A stretch of 64,000 nucleotides of DNA from positions 230,806,335 through 230,870,334 of the forward strand of contig CM060922.1 of NCBI GenBank assembly GCA_030737875.1, read 5' to 3'. A program made the position numbers and the translations under genes. Under the pieces are notes generated by a model. That model saw only the letters and a list, made by a program, of their open reading frames with translations, was not told the DNA's origin and searched no databases. Source of the stretch: Allium sativum (lineage: Eukaryota; Streptophyta; Magnoliopsida; Asparagales; Amaryllidaceae). Below are positions 48,963 to 60,170 of the stretch, one piece after another (within the stretch, counting starts at the first letter, position 1; the number at the start of each line of letters is the position of its first letter).

Positions 48963-49829
48963 AAATCACTTTTCAATATTCATTTCAAAATGGATAAAGT
49001 CGATATAAATATCGTTCACGTCAAAATGGCGTCAATCTAATCAACACGGCTTCATAAATTTCTATTTTCAAATTTTCTTTATTTTTCAAATTGGAATGAG
49101 GCCCAATCAATTACCATATAAAATTAATTATATGGATTTCCATACAACACATGTATATAATAGCATTGAAAAATAATCAACCATCAACCAAAGTGCACTA
49201 CACTGTATAAGCATCAAATATAGATATTCAACGCTTATAACAGCCTGTCAATCAATCGATCGACATATTTAATCAATCAGGATGAGGGAAATTAACATTT
49301 CATCCCAACACCCGTGTGGGGTTTCAAACAATCAAAAACAGATTTTAGTTGTGCAGTTGGGCGATGTGTAAAATTTATCGTCCCAATCAATGTCATTCAA
49401 ATAAGTGTACATAAACAAACCGTCTGGTTTGTAAATGAATATTTATTTATTCACATTCACGTTAAAAATTATATTTTTAACGATAAAACATTTTATTCCA
49501 ACATATGAATTTCTATTCAATTCATTTATTCAATAAAAATGATATTTTTATTTTTCTAACATATTTTAGAAAATTTCGGCGGCATAACGGCACGATACTA
49601 GAAACGGGACGAGGCCTAGCCTTATCCCCGGTCTAGTGAAGGCCCACGCCATTCACACATCAATCATATCAATTTCAATTTCACTAAAACAATCAAATCC
49701 AAATCAAATAATCTAACCAATTACACAACCAATCAAACAAGTCCATGGTCTGTGGACGGGTGTCGGGTGCTTCTAATAAGCACCGTCTGCATCCTAGTAT
49801 ATATATATAACTAGAAAAGTAGAATTTGA

Positions 49830-49844
49830 GTGAGAAGTTCTCAC
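49830..49844. repeat. GTGAG...CTCAC dyad, D
   Basis: GTGAGAAGTTCTCAC has 7-bp arms around one base. On the minus strand it is preceded by CG. Confidence 0.6.
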
Positions 49845-49899
49845 CGATAGCTATCCAATCATCTTGACTCTTCTTCTCGCCTTTTTATCATCTTCTTGT

Positions 49900-50120
49900 G
49901 CCCGTAGTCACTATATATATAAAAATCACACATTTTTATATTTCGATGTCTTTAAAATAAAAATCACATTTTTATTCATTCACTTTCAATTTAAAAATCA
50001 TATTTTTATAATCTCTTCATATATTTAAAAATCGAATTTTTACTATGCTATTCCATATATAAAAATCGAATTTTTACTACTATGTTATATAGATAAAAAT
50101 TATATTTTTATCACGCTATT
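49900..50120 (-). repeat. AT-palindrome array, D
   Basis: Repeated units such as AAAAATCACATTTTTAT and AAAATCGAATTTTTA have the same type and place as the arrays in B and F. Confidence 0.65.
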
Positions 50121-50126
50121 TTCTAT

Positions 50127-50475
50127 ATAAAGATTTCGCCTTTTTAAATTTAAAGATTTCGCCTTTTTTTAAATTTAAAGATTTCGCCTTTTTAATTTAA
50201 AGATTTCGCCTTTTTTAAATTTAAAGATTTCACCTTTTTAAATTTAAAGATTTCACCTTTTTAAATTTAAAGATTTCACCTTTTTAAATTTAAAGATTTC
50301 ACCTTTTTAAATTTAAAGATTTCACCTTTTTAAATTTAAAGATTTCGCCTTTTTAAATTTCTCATCTTTTTCCATTTAAAATTCAAATCTTTTCTATTTA
50401 AAATCCAAATCTTTTTCTATTTAAAATCTAAATCTTTTTCTATTTAAAATCTAAATCTTTTTCTATTTAAAATCT
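50127..50475. repeat. Tandem arrays of 23-25 bp units, D
   Basis: Ten copies of AAATTTAAAGATTTCRCCTTTTT. The first four and the last read CGCC, and the five in the middle read CACC. They are followed by about five copies of a CTATTTAAAATCTAAATCTTTTT unit. Confidence 0.9.
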
Positions 50476-50666
50476 TAAAATAAAATCAGTTTTTCAAACT
50501 TTTCAAAAATCAGTTTTTAATCTCTTTTAAAAATTCAGTTTTAAATTCTAAAAAAAATAGTTTTAAATTCTAACAAAAAACAGTTTTAAATTCTTAAAAA
50601 AAAACAGTTTTAAATTCTTCTATTTATATAAAATAAAAATAAAAAAATAAAATAAAAAAAAACTTA

Positions 50667-51010
50667 CAGGGGGGGGGGGTGTGGTCAGGCCGGCGGCCGC
50701 TGCTGCGAGGGGGGGCTCGGGGTTGGTGGAAGGGGGGTGCGGCGCGTCGAGGTCAGAGAAGAGGAAGGGGAGGAGAAAGGGGGCGTCGCGTTAGGGGAGG
50801 GGGTTTGGGTTTCATCGCGGTCGAAGGGGAAGAGGGCTTGAGGGAGGAGAGGCGGCGGTGGGGGGGGGGGTTCATCAGAGGTGGCGGTGGCGCGTTGAGG
50901 GCGGCGGCAGAGGCGGTGGCGCGATTTCGATTTCTCTCTTTTTTTTTCTGTTTGAAGAACGGGGGGGGGGGGGGGGGGGGCAGAAGATAAGGGAAAAGGG
51001 GGGGGGGTTT
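50667..51010 (-). promoter_or_regulatory. Extreme G-run leader region of D
   Basis: GC-rich sequence with several uninterrupted G-runs on the plus strand (50670, 50861, 50962 with about 20 G, 50999). The transcript strand would be C-rich. It lies where B, F and A have their leaders. A 103-codon reading on the plus strand is glycine/arginine-rich and antisense, and is best seen as compositional. Confidence 0.5.
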
Positions 51011-51920
51011 ATTTTATTTTATTTTATTATTATTTAATTATTTAATTCAACTTAAAGTTGACTTTTTCATACGACCTCAAAACGAGGTCCACCGCCTGTC
51101 GTCCATAGCGTTTCACCCCCATTCTGAACACAATGGGATATGTATCGCAAGTTGATTCGATCGTTTGAATTAGTTTCCGTTGAATTTACATTTAAATCAC
51201 TATATTGAATTTTAAACGTACATTTCAAATTACCGGGGTCGCATACGAACTCTAAAAATTCTCGAAAAATATTTTCTAGCTTCGTATTGACGATACCGTC
51301 CTAACAAAACTAGTTTCGTCGAATTCTGAGACCGTTTGAAAAATGGCCAATTTCCAGTCGATTGAAATCAACTAAAACTGGTCAAACACGTTTTCCTTTA
51401 TCACGCTCACATACTGATTCGAAAAATTATGAAATTTGAAACCTAGCGATAACTTTACATCACGAACCCAACAAAAGTGGTTTCGTCGAAATCCGAGGTC
51501 GTTTGCAAAATGTCCATTTTTAAGGGCCTGAATTCCATAGCGACTATTCAGAAATTTCAACTGGACATATCTTTTGATTCCCGCTATGAAATTTCGATTT
51601 TTCGGATTCGTTGGAATGATATTATCAAATAGATCCTAAGATTTTTGGTTTCACTAAAATCCGGATTGTTTTGCACCCGGTACATTCAATTGAAATTTGA
51701 AATCGAATTATCGAACTACCGCGCCATTTTCAATTCTATTTATAATTATATATAAATATTTATATTCTAACGACGACGCGTATAATATATACGTTCGATT
51801 TATATTCAAAATAAATTTTCTCGTCGATTTTATTTAAAATAATTCATTTTAAATAATCAAAATTCGCTAAAATTGCCAAAATAAAAATTTTAAACTGGCC
51901 CAGATTTTCGGGTTATTACA

Positions 51921-51925
51921 CTACC
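51921..51925. repeat. Target site duplication CTACC, right copy (D)
   Basis: It is identical to 45416-45420. Confidence 0.9.
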
Positions 51926-52118
51926 TCTCAGACCTTGACTGAATAACATTTATAACATCAAAACTGATATGACTACTTGCTCGGATAATCAATACCGTAC
52001 AACTACTTATTCACTTTTAAACACGTATACTCTTCCTCTTTCTATTCTTACTAGATTTTATTCTTAGTCTTCCTTTTTGATTTTACTATTCTATTTCTAA
52101 GTTCATTTCCTTATCGAC

Positions 52119-52121
<3 letters not shown>

Positions 52122-52164
<43 letters not shown>
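52122..52164. repeat. TA microsatellite
   Basis: An uninterrupted TA run of about 43 bp. Confidence 0.95.
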
Positions 52165-52168
<4 letters not shown>

Positions 52169-52200
52169 ATGTTGATTTCTAACTATCAAATTATCTTAAA

Positions 52201-52256
52201 AATATTCTAACTCCTTAAATTCCCGGAAAAATTTGCCATAACCTCCTTTGTACTAG
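52201..52256 (-). repeat. Conserved interior motif (element C, copy 2)
   Basis: The minus strand reads CTAGTACAAAGGAGG...GGCAAATTTTT...AAGGAGTTAGAA. Confidence 0.6.
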
Positions 52257-53837
52257 GAGCATCGGAATATTTCAAATAGCCTCCCATGGCCCTCACCAAT
52301 CCAAAAGAAAAAGAAAAAGCCAAGCGGCTAGCCGATACGGCGCATAAAATCTCATATATGAATTAAATACATACCTTTTCGTCGAGCTTTCTATTTATAT
52401 ACCTTCATACCTTATCCATACCTATCTCATGTATACTTATACCTGCCCAATCTATTTTAACTATACCTGATCGTTTTAACTAAATTCGTTAATTAATTTG
52501 TTAATTTACTCTTTAGTCAATTTCACTTTTATATTTGAACATGACATGTTCAAATATATTTTAACTTACTTATTAACTAATTTGAATCCAAATTTCAAAT
52601 TTAAGTTCTATATTCGATTTCGAATATACATTTACAAATTCAATTCACCTTTCAATGTTCAACTTCAAATTCGAAACTCGATTAACGAATTCCTCTTCGA
52701 CTTAGTAAATTCTATTCAATTACTATTCAAATTTTATATCACTTCTATTATTCAAATCTATATATCAAATTCTACTACTCAAATCTATTTATAAATCCCA
52801 TTTGAATTTCTATATTCAAATTCCATTCAAATTCTATGATTTAAATTCCATTTGAATTCTATATTCAAATTCCATTTGAATTTCTATATTCAAATTCTAT
52901 ATCACTTCCATTGAATTTCATATATTCAAACTCCCTTTGAATTTCTATATTCAAATTCTATTTCAAGCTTTCTTTATTCATTCTTTAAACAAGTCTCGTT
53001 TTTAATTCCTTTTGAAATCGATATTTCTACTTTTGGAAAATAGATTTCTCTTTTCAATTTCACACTTGTATTTTTATCTCTGAATTATCAAATTCTATAT
53101 TATAAATCCCATTTTGAAATTCAACACAGCTTGTCTTTCCCAAAAAAAATTCAAAACAGTATCTCTGGTAGTAATTCGTCACTTACAACTCGAAAATGAA
53201 TACTGATGATGCAGCTGTCATCATCAAAATCTATTTTCTAGCGATCGAAGTGAGTTCAATACTATAAAACCATTTCTAAACATTTCCACTTTGAAATTCA
53301 TTTCAAAATATAATTCACACTACTTGTAAAACAATTTAAAATCTCCCAGGATCTTAAATTTTCCTTACTTTTAATCCAAATCCATTTACAAACACTTATC
53401 TAATTTTCCAGAATTTTAAATCAAACTTCTGGTTTAAATTTCAGATTTAACTCATCTGATTTCACGTATTTCACTTATTTGAATTCTGATTGGTGATTTA
53501 CATAACCATTTAATTTATAATCTTACTCGATTATAATAACAACCAATATAAATCCCTTATATCAAAATATAATTTGGGTAAAATTATTTCGTTTTACCCT
53601 CTTTTCAAAACATACCATGATGGTTCATCGTATTCAAGCATTTACCAACTCCTACCGATACAGTGGATCAAACCGATCGACCAGAACTCATAAATGACTC
53701 AACCAATAAATCTCCATAATATAAAACAATTTTTTTATATCATCTACAAATACGTTCACTCGTATAAATACACTCAAACTCAATCTAGGGCATTACTAAC
53801 CCCATCTCTACTGAGTCATGGCACAGAGCCAACTTAA

Positions 53838-53849
53838 GCTTTGATACCA
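53838..53849 (-). other. Primer binding site, tRNA-iMet type with one mismatch (element C)
   Basis: The minus strand reads TGGTATCAAAGC; the expected sequence is TGGTATCAGAGC. It lies two bases from the 5' LTR. Confidence 0.85.
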
Positions 53850-53851
53850 AC

Positions 53852-54395
53852 TGTAATGACCCGGGATTTTGTCGACTTTGGTTATCGCCATAAACTCAAT
53901 GATGACTAACCAACATCGAAAAATACCTGTCATTAATGAAAGAAATTAGAGGGTGAGGAAAAGATAAGATAGAAACTTAGAATAGAAGAAGAAAAAGAAC
54001 ACAATATCAGAGTAACACGAATCTCTCAACGGAACGAATAAATATATTTCATAACATAACTTTGAAATACAACTCTGTACTTGAATATACATATCATTAT
54101 CAAAGTACAGCACTTACAACACAGCGGAAATAACTATAGCTATATAATCCTGAAGCCTCCTGCTCCATCTCTTCAATTGCATCTGTAAATCCCGACTACT
54201 TGACTGCCCGTACAAAATTGGGCACCCAAGAGTTTAGGGAAAAAAAACAAAATAAACTCCGGGTCAGTCTGGTATGAGTAAAACAGTTCGAACAAGTAAA
54301 CGATATCTCATAAGACCACGCCATATAAAGGAACGGGTTTTTCCCTTATGAGAATCAAAATTATCTTTATATCAAAAACCTTTTGATATTATAAT
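53852..54395 (-). repeat. 5' LTR of element C, fragment cut by E
   Basis: It matches 39691-40235 almost base for base (TGTAATGACCCGGGA...TTTTGATATTATAAT). In the left copy the sequence continues AATGTCTATC; here it is broken by TGTAACACCCCG. This fixes the E insertion point. Confidence 0.92.
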
Positions 54396-54645
54396 TGTAA
54401 CACCCCGTATTTTCTGTGATCGAATAAGTAATAAACCCTAGAATAATTATTTTTTAAAATAAGAATCAAGGGAAACAGGTTGCGCCATTGCGTTCGTCTC
54501 GAAATTCTGCTTAGAAACAAGTCTGAGTTTTCGAGAAACGGAGTCCGTATGAGGGAGATATGGCCCTCCGAAGTTTCGGAGAATTTCAGAATCGAAAAAA
54601 GCTCGAAATTCAAATTCGAAATTCGAATTCAAACCCAGAAGCGGG

Positions 54646-54669
54646 CTGGGCGGGAAATTTCCCGCCCAG
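54646..54669. repeat. Perfect 24-bp GC-rich palindrome in E
   Basis: Arms CTGGGCGGGAAA and TTTCCCGCCCAG meet with no spacer. Hairpins with other arm sequences sit at the same relative place in the fragments at 1-257 and 12476-12996. Confidence 0.8.
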
Positions 54670-54676
54670 GACCTAG

Positions 54677-54782
54677 GTCGACTGGGAGGTCGACTGGGTA
54701 GTCGACCTCCCCAGGGCCAGGTCGATCATAGTGTCGACCTGGGAGGACCAGGTCGACCATAGTGTCGACCTGGGGGTCGACC
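54677..54782. repeat. GTCGAC motif cluster in E
   Basis: GTCGAC occurs at least six times in about 105 bp, in words such as AGGTCGACTGGG and GTGTCGACCTGGG, with a larger dyad AGGTCGAC...GTCGACCT. The left fragment at 1-10 starts inside the same cluster. Confidence 0.75.
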
Positions 54783-54862
54783 TGCTCCCGAAACCCACTT
54801 TCTGAACCTGATGCATTCTGATGTATTTAGACTCGTTTTCTATCTACATTCGTCCGCCTAAT

Positions 54863-54873
54863 CCTATTTAAAC
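54863..54873 (+). promoter_or_regulatory. Possible TATA-like element in E
   Basis: CCTATTTAAAC is followed by a pyrimidine-rich leader (CTCACTTTCTCTCC). Confidence 0.4.
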
Positions 54874-55854
54874 ACCCTCAGACCTCACTTTCTCTCCACA
54901 CCATTTCATTCTGCCTATGCTCTGCCTCTGTTCTAATTAAAATAAAAATGGCGTCCCTACTCTGCTGAAATCTGAACTGGAACTAGGACTAAAGCATCTT
55001 CTTCCAAACTGATTAAAATTAAAAGAGAACAACTGCAACTCTTCTTCTTCTTTAATCCAATCAAGGCAATTGCAGTTATTTTCCGATATAAACTTTAATT
55101 TTGATTGTGACATGATTGTGACTCTGAATTTGAGGTTATGTATGTTCTGTTCTGTTTGGATCTATCCTATTCTGTATCTCTTTCTTCTTTCTGTTCTATA
55201 GCCAGGCTACCACGAGCCTGCGCCAAATCTCATAAGAGATTAACGCACGAACGTTAAAAATAACGAATGATGGCATAAATGGGACATGGCTAATCCGTGA
55301 CTGATTTAAGAAAAAGGACATAGGTTGTAGACTAGATTTAGATCTATGCATATTCTGTGAATTGGAAGAAGAGGAACCATTGTATGTTAACATGTGACTT
55401 GAGACATTGGACATAACGCATATTTTTGAATTAAGATCTGTTATAATTTAAAGTTCTAGATTTTTGGGCATATTGTTTATATGACAATTCATGACTTGAG
55501 ATAAAAAGTGAATATGACTTAGGTGTGAAGATCTATATTAAGATTTGATAACTATTAAATGTGAATAACACCTAAGTGGGTGATTTTTGAATATATGACA
55601 TGCATTGAAATTGATGGCTATATTTGGTATAATTTATATGTGAATCTCTTGTACTAGGAAAGTTTAACTAAATTTGGGACATGTGTAATATGGTGAATTA
55701 TGACCATAATCTGTGCCATGTAAATTCGATGCAAACGTGGGGTATATGATCATATTGTAAATCATGACAACTATTTCGACTTGCAAACTTAAGCCAAATT
55801 TACAATTAGGCAAGATATGTTTATGAAACTTTAAGGAAAGATTAAATCTGTTAT

Positions 55855-56740
55855 ATTGCATAATCTGCTAGTTCTGTTATATTGCCTAATTTGCTAGTTT
55901 TGCTATATTGCCCAATCTGCTAGATCCGTTCATCTGCTAAATCTGTCATCTGATAAGTCTGCTGAAAATGCCTAATCTGTTATATATTAAATCTTCTTAA
56001 TTGCTTATTCTGCTAAATCCATTAAGTCGCCTAATCTGCGAAATCTGTTATCTGCTATATCTTTTGGGTAGAAATATTTAGTCTGTTATTGACCTAATCT
56101 GAATTGGCTATAGTTATGAATAATTGACATGCATATTAGGCGTGGGCATAAATGGTAAATTATTAATTAATTGGCCGCAAAGATAAACATGGCTAACTCG
56201 AGGTTAGAATGAGTTTGCGGCGTAATTCTGCCCGGAACTGCCCGACACATCCAGTGGCCGCGAACAACAGGTTCTAATGTGAGAAGTTAGTCATAACGTG
56301 CTTGAAACCCGAGGTTAGACTCAGTTTGTGGCAGAAACCTGCCCGGAACTAACCGGCCTAACCAGTAGCCGCAAACAGTCAGTCTAATGTGAGAGGTCTG
56401 GGCATTAATATTTAATTAATGAAAATCTGGGATAAATATGATATCCAAAACGTGTAGGGTGGATAGGGTTAAACCAACTAGACTGATGAAATTAATAAAC
56501 CAGTTTTATGAATCTGTAGGCCCAATACAAAGTTAGACAATCTGTAGGTCTTTTAATCTGTAATCGGCTAATCTGTAGGTTTGTTAATCTGTAACCGGTT
56601 AATCTGTAATCTGTTAAATCCGTATATCTGATCCGTTAGTCTGAAAACTTGTCTGATCTGTGAACTAGTTGATCTGAACTCTGTATGTCTGAACTTGTAA
56701 ACCAATTAATTTGAAGTCTTTTAGTCTGGGGACACAAGGT
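55855..56740. repeat. Degenerate AATCTGYTA word repeats in E
   Basis: Many copies of short words such as AATCTGCTA, AATCTGTTA and AATCTGTAGG at irregular spacing, in two patches (55855-56100 and 56510-56740). Confidence 0.7.
56198..56398. repeat. Two-copy direct repeat in E, about 111 bp offset
   Basis: The copies start near 56198 and 56309. Both contain CGAGGTTAGA, GCCCGGAACT, CAGTRGCCGC and TCTAATGTGAGA. Confidence 0.75.
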
Positions 56741-57012
56741 TAGGAGGGGAATTACTTGTGTCATCTGTTGTTTGGGACCCATATTAGTCAGTAAACCTTT
56801 CTGGTATCAAATCATTGACCCAACAGTAGGTAGGGTCCGGGCACGCTTACTGAATTAATTATAAGTGGTTCATTCTGATAATGGCGAGGGGTGTTGATGG
56901 TGCGTTCCAATCGGGTCATGTGCGTGCATGGATCCCGGTCTGCCTCTGAGGATGTAAGACGCCGTGACATCTGTAAATAGGCCTGTGCCAATTGGTTGTC
57001 ACTTTAGGGAGT

Positions 57013-57017
57013 GATAC
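57013..57017. repeat. Target site duplication GATAC, left copy (F)
   Basis: It is repeated at 63286-63290. Confidence 0.9.
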
Positions 57018-58527
57018 TGTAACGAGTCGGATTTTGCCAGGCCTTAATCGATCACAAAATCGACCAAGACCGTTCAAATCCCGCCTACGTTAACTTTGGG
57101 AATACAACACATCAGAAGAATAACAGCAGACTTTTATAACATCAGTAATAAATGTTACACCATAGTACAAAATATCAGAGTACATTGACTAATAATTACA
57201 GCGGAAGATAAATTACCATATTATAATACATTGCAGCCGAAATAAAATAACTAAGGCAGCGGAAGACTTCCAATATTCTGGACACAGCTTTAAGCTTCAA
57301 TCCAGGATCCTGCTAAAGAGATAAACCGGTAGACAAACTACTCGAATGCCCACCCGTGTGGAAAAGAGGGCACCCGAGTTTGCAAAGGTGGAAACAAACA
57401 ACGGGTCAGTCATGGGACTGGTGTGAGAATTCTTAACTAATTATTCACTATTAATAGGAAAAATCCAAAGGCCACGCCGCTAACGCGGAAAGGGTTTATT
57501 CCAATGGATTGTCGTGCACAAGTGTCAAAAATAATAATAAGTGAATCGTACAACAACGTTATGCTTTTTAGAAAAATGGAATCAACATAAGACCCAGGTC
57601 CCATCACACAATGCAACACAAACCAGAGGATAGAGTTTTACCTTATAGTGATTAAACATGCCAAATATGGAAAATACGAGTTTAATATTATTATTAGTAT
57701 ATATCAAAACATTTCAAAGTAAATGTATCAATCCTAGGAAGAATAGTATCCCATACTACTATGCTTCCATACTAGTAATACAATCAAATCCGAAGGGTCG
57801 TATTTGGATTTTGATTTCCATCATGAGTCAAGGCTAGGGAGGAGCTCCTACCGATTCGAGACACTCTAGCTAATGTCTCAGGATCCCCCGCAGTGAATCC
57901 TAGGAAAGCTGCAGGGCCGGTCCACCATACGAGTTGCGGATTAGTTATTCCTGAACACACGTTTCCCAGTCCTATAGGACCTATCATCCGAGGCGCCTCA
58001 TTCCATCATCCACATAAGTAAAATGTCGGGCCGTGTTAAATCCCAAACACCACTTCTAGCTAGAAAGAAACATGCTGCTCTCCCTGCGTTCCCTTCTCCC
58101 GTTTTAGACTCCGCCGGTGTGTGAGGCTCGCGAAGTCACGCTGTACACAAAGCTATGCCTAAACAGACTATGCTTTGATCATCCCACAAGGCCTGCTTTT
58201 CAACAAAGCCTTGATCATATGCATCTTAGCATGCCACATCGTCACTCCATATCACACTACCAATCCTTTGCCGAAATATATGAACGGGTGTTAAGCAAGA
58301 GAATAAATTCTCCGCCACCAGACATCCATACATTCGACAGAAGATTAATAACATGATATTTAATGGAATACGACGTCAGACACACAATCCATTTATAAGC
58401 TTATGCTCTGGGTCTGAGCAAAAGCCAAATCCGTACTAATCAACACTACGTTCGGACGGCCACCACTGTAGCCCCTTCAAGGTAGCTACTCCAATCACGT
58501 GCATCAGTAGTCGTCGTCCATTCAATA

Positions 58528-58546
58528 TGAAGATCGTCGGTCTTCA
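58528..58546. repeat. 19-nt hairpin, F
   Basis: TGAAGATCGTCGGTCTTCA; the arms pair with one wobble. Confidence 0.55.
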
Positions 58547-58899
58547 ATCGCCGTCTTCAACTCTTGAATTTTAAACGTCGTTCAAATTATTTGGAATGAG
58601 GCAGACTCAGACTTTCCAAATAATTCTCGTATATATATAAGTTGGAAATCATTTCATATCGTTATTAGTAATTTGTAACGATTTATCTTTATTTTTATAT
58701 ATATAAAAATAATTAAATTCCATTTCATTAACGTAATTACATAACAAGTAGTGAATGTTTTGCTTCACAACCTATCAAAATGTTTATAATGTGTAATGAA
58801 ATTTATTTTATTTCATTACATTTTGCTAACAAAAAACATTCCTATTCTTATATACAATATTAATGTACAATGTACACACCATAATGTTTATTTTTATTT

Positions 58900-60170
58900 T
58901 CATACACATACACATCTTATACATAACAATGTACATTTTCTTGTTTCATCTTTCAAATTACACAAAATGTATTTTGTGTATCATACCAATTCCAACAAAA
59001 ATAGCATTTTTGTGTTTCATTTCAATTTAAACAAACGAATATTTTAGTTCATCCATTTTTACTTCTACAAAAATGAGTATTTTTGTTTGTTTATTTCAAT
59101 GTGACAAAATTGATAATTTTATTGTCTTTTCAATGCAAACCAAAAGTAATAATTTTACATTACAAACAAAACGATAATTTTGTGTGCTAATCTATTTACA
59201 TGAAAATGAAATTTCCATATCTTTAATCTTTTTAATGAAAATCTAATTCATTAACATATAAATTTCATCGTTATAATCTTTACTGAATTTTTTTACATGG
59301 GTACGCAAATTTCATACCGTTATCCTTTTTAATAAAAATTCAATTGATTAAAATGTAAATCTCTTACTTTAAGTTCCATTTACATGAAAGTGTAATTTTC
59401 CTTCTTTTATTCACATTAAAATGTATACTTTTCTTTTTACATCAAAAAGGTAACTTTAACTTTTTTAAGTATAAAAAAAATTAAATATTTTAATTTGACA
59501 AAAACGGTGATAAACAATATGACCTTACATTTTTAACAAAAGAATATTAAAAATATTCTTTTTAACTTTCACCAAAAATGAAAATTGTGTGTTAACTTTC
59601 AAAACACAAACAAAATGAATGTTTTCTTTTTATTACGAACAAAAATGAATGTGTTTCATTTCATTCTTTGCATTTGACAAAATAAATATTTTTGTCCTCC
59701 ATTTACATTTGATAACAATGTATATTTTTATCATTCTTTCACATTTGACAAAATGAATATTTTCGTCATTCTTTTACATTCGATAAAAATGTATATTTTA
59801 TCATGCTTTCCCATTCCTACATCTTATTACATATAAAATAAATGAATTTCATTTCACATATTCATTCTCCTCCTATGTTACATATAAAAAAATGTGAATT
59901 CTACCATACGATGTAAATGCATCTTTTAACTACATGGAAAAATGAAATTTTTATCCTATGGTGTAATTTCCTACATACATTACATATAAAAATGTAATAT
60001 TTAACATACGATGCAAATCCATGTTTTAATTACACATAAAAATGTAATTTTTATCATAGGTATAACTTCCTATATAATTTATATATAAAAATGTAAATTT
60101 TAACATACGATATAAATTCATGTTTTAATTACATATAAAAAAAATGTAATTTTTATCCGCATAGCAAATT
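58900..60170 (-). repeat. Long AT-palindrome array, F
   Basis: More than twenty units such as AAAAATGTAATTTTTAT, ACAAAAATGAGTATTTTTGT and ACAAAATTGATAATTTTATTG. Each is an inverted repeat around AT-rich centres. The array is longer than those of B and D. Confidence 0.7.

Larger units (their letters stand above)
45421..51920 (-). mobile_element. D: 6.5 kb solo LTR of a giant-LTR element (antisense)
   Basis: It runs from TGTAAAAACCCGC to GGGTTATTACA with an exact CTACC duplication, and has no primer site, polypurine tract or second LTR. I therefore read it as one LTR left by recombination. On the minus strand it starts TGTAATAACCCGAAAATC, like B and F. It holds two GACGAAAC blocks (51297-51326, 51464-51495), a C-run leader (50667-51010 as G-runs), tandem arrays, the dyad, a duplicated module, a minisatellite, the 19-nt hairpin and a 3' block shared with B and F. 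An alternative is one very long non-LTR insertion, which the B and F similarities make unlikely. Confidence 0.8.
51926..53851 (-). mobile_element. Interior of element C, part near the 5' LTR, non-coding
   Basis: An AT-rich continuation of the C interior. It holds a TA microsatellite (52122-52164), the second conserved interior motif (52201-52256), a second CCAAGCGGCT phrase (near 52318) and long stretches of short ATTCAAAT-type words. No gag-pol similarity is visible. It ends at the primer site. Confidence 0.7.
39691..54395 (-). mobile_element. Element C: giant-LTR, non-coding retrotransposon (5' LTR interrupted by E)
   Basis: Minus orientation. The 3' LTR is 39691-44267. The polypurine tract follows at 44268. 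The interior is interrupted by solo LTR D. The primer site is at 53838-53849, and the 5' LTR starts at 53852 but is cut at 54395 by E. The two LTR ends (39691 and 53852) are almost identical over their first 500 bp. The element belongs to the same family as A: it shares the block GTCGGTCATGTG...GGTTGCAAGA (40361-40480 against 27090-27160). No gag-pol homology exists. It inserted into the B LTR after CGTTA (39686-39690). Confidence 0.85.

Noticed and set aside
48613..50475. CRISPR-like arrays
   Set aside because: Units are directly adjacent without unique spacers, in a plant genome context; they are minisatellites.
50679..50990. 103-codon glycine/arginine-rich plus-strand reading in D
   Set aside because: It is produced by G-runs and GC-rich composition and is antisense to the LTR promoter.
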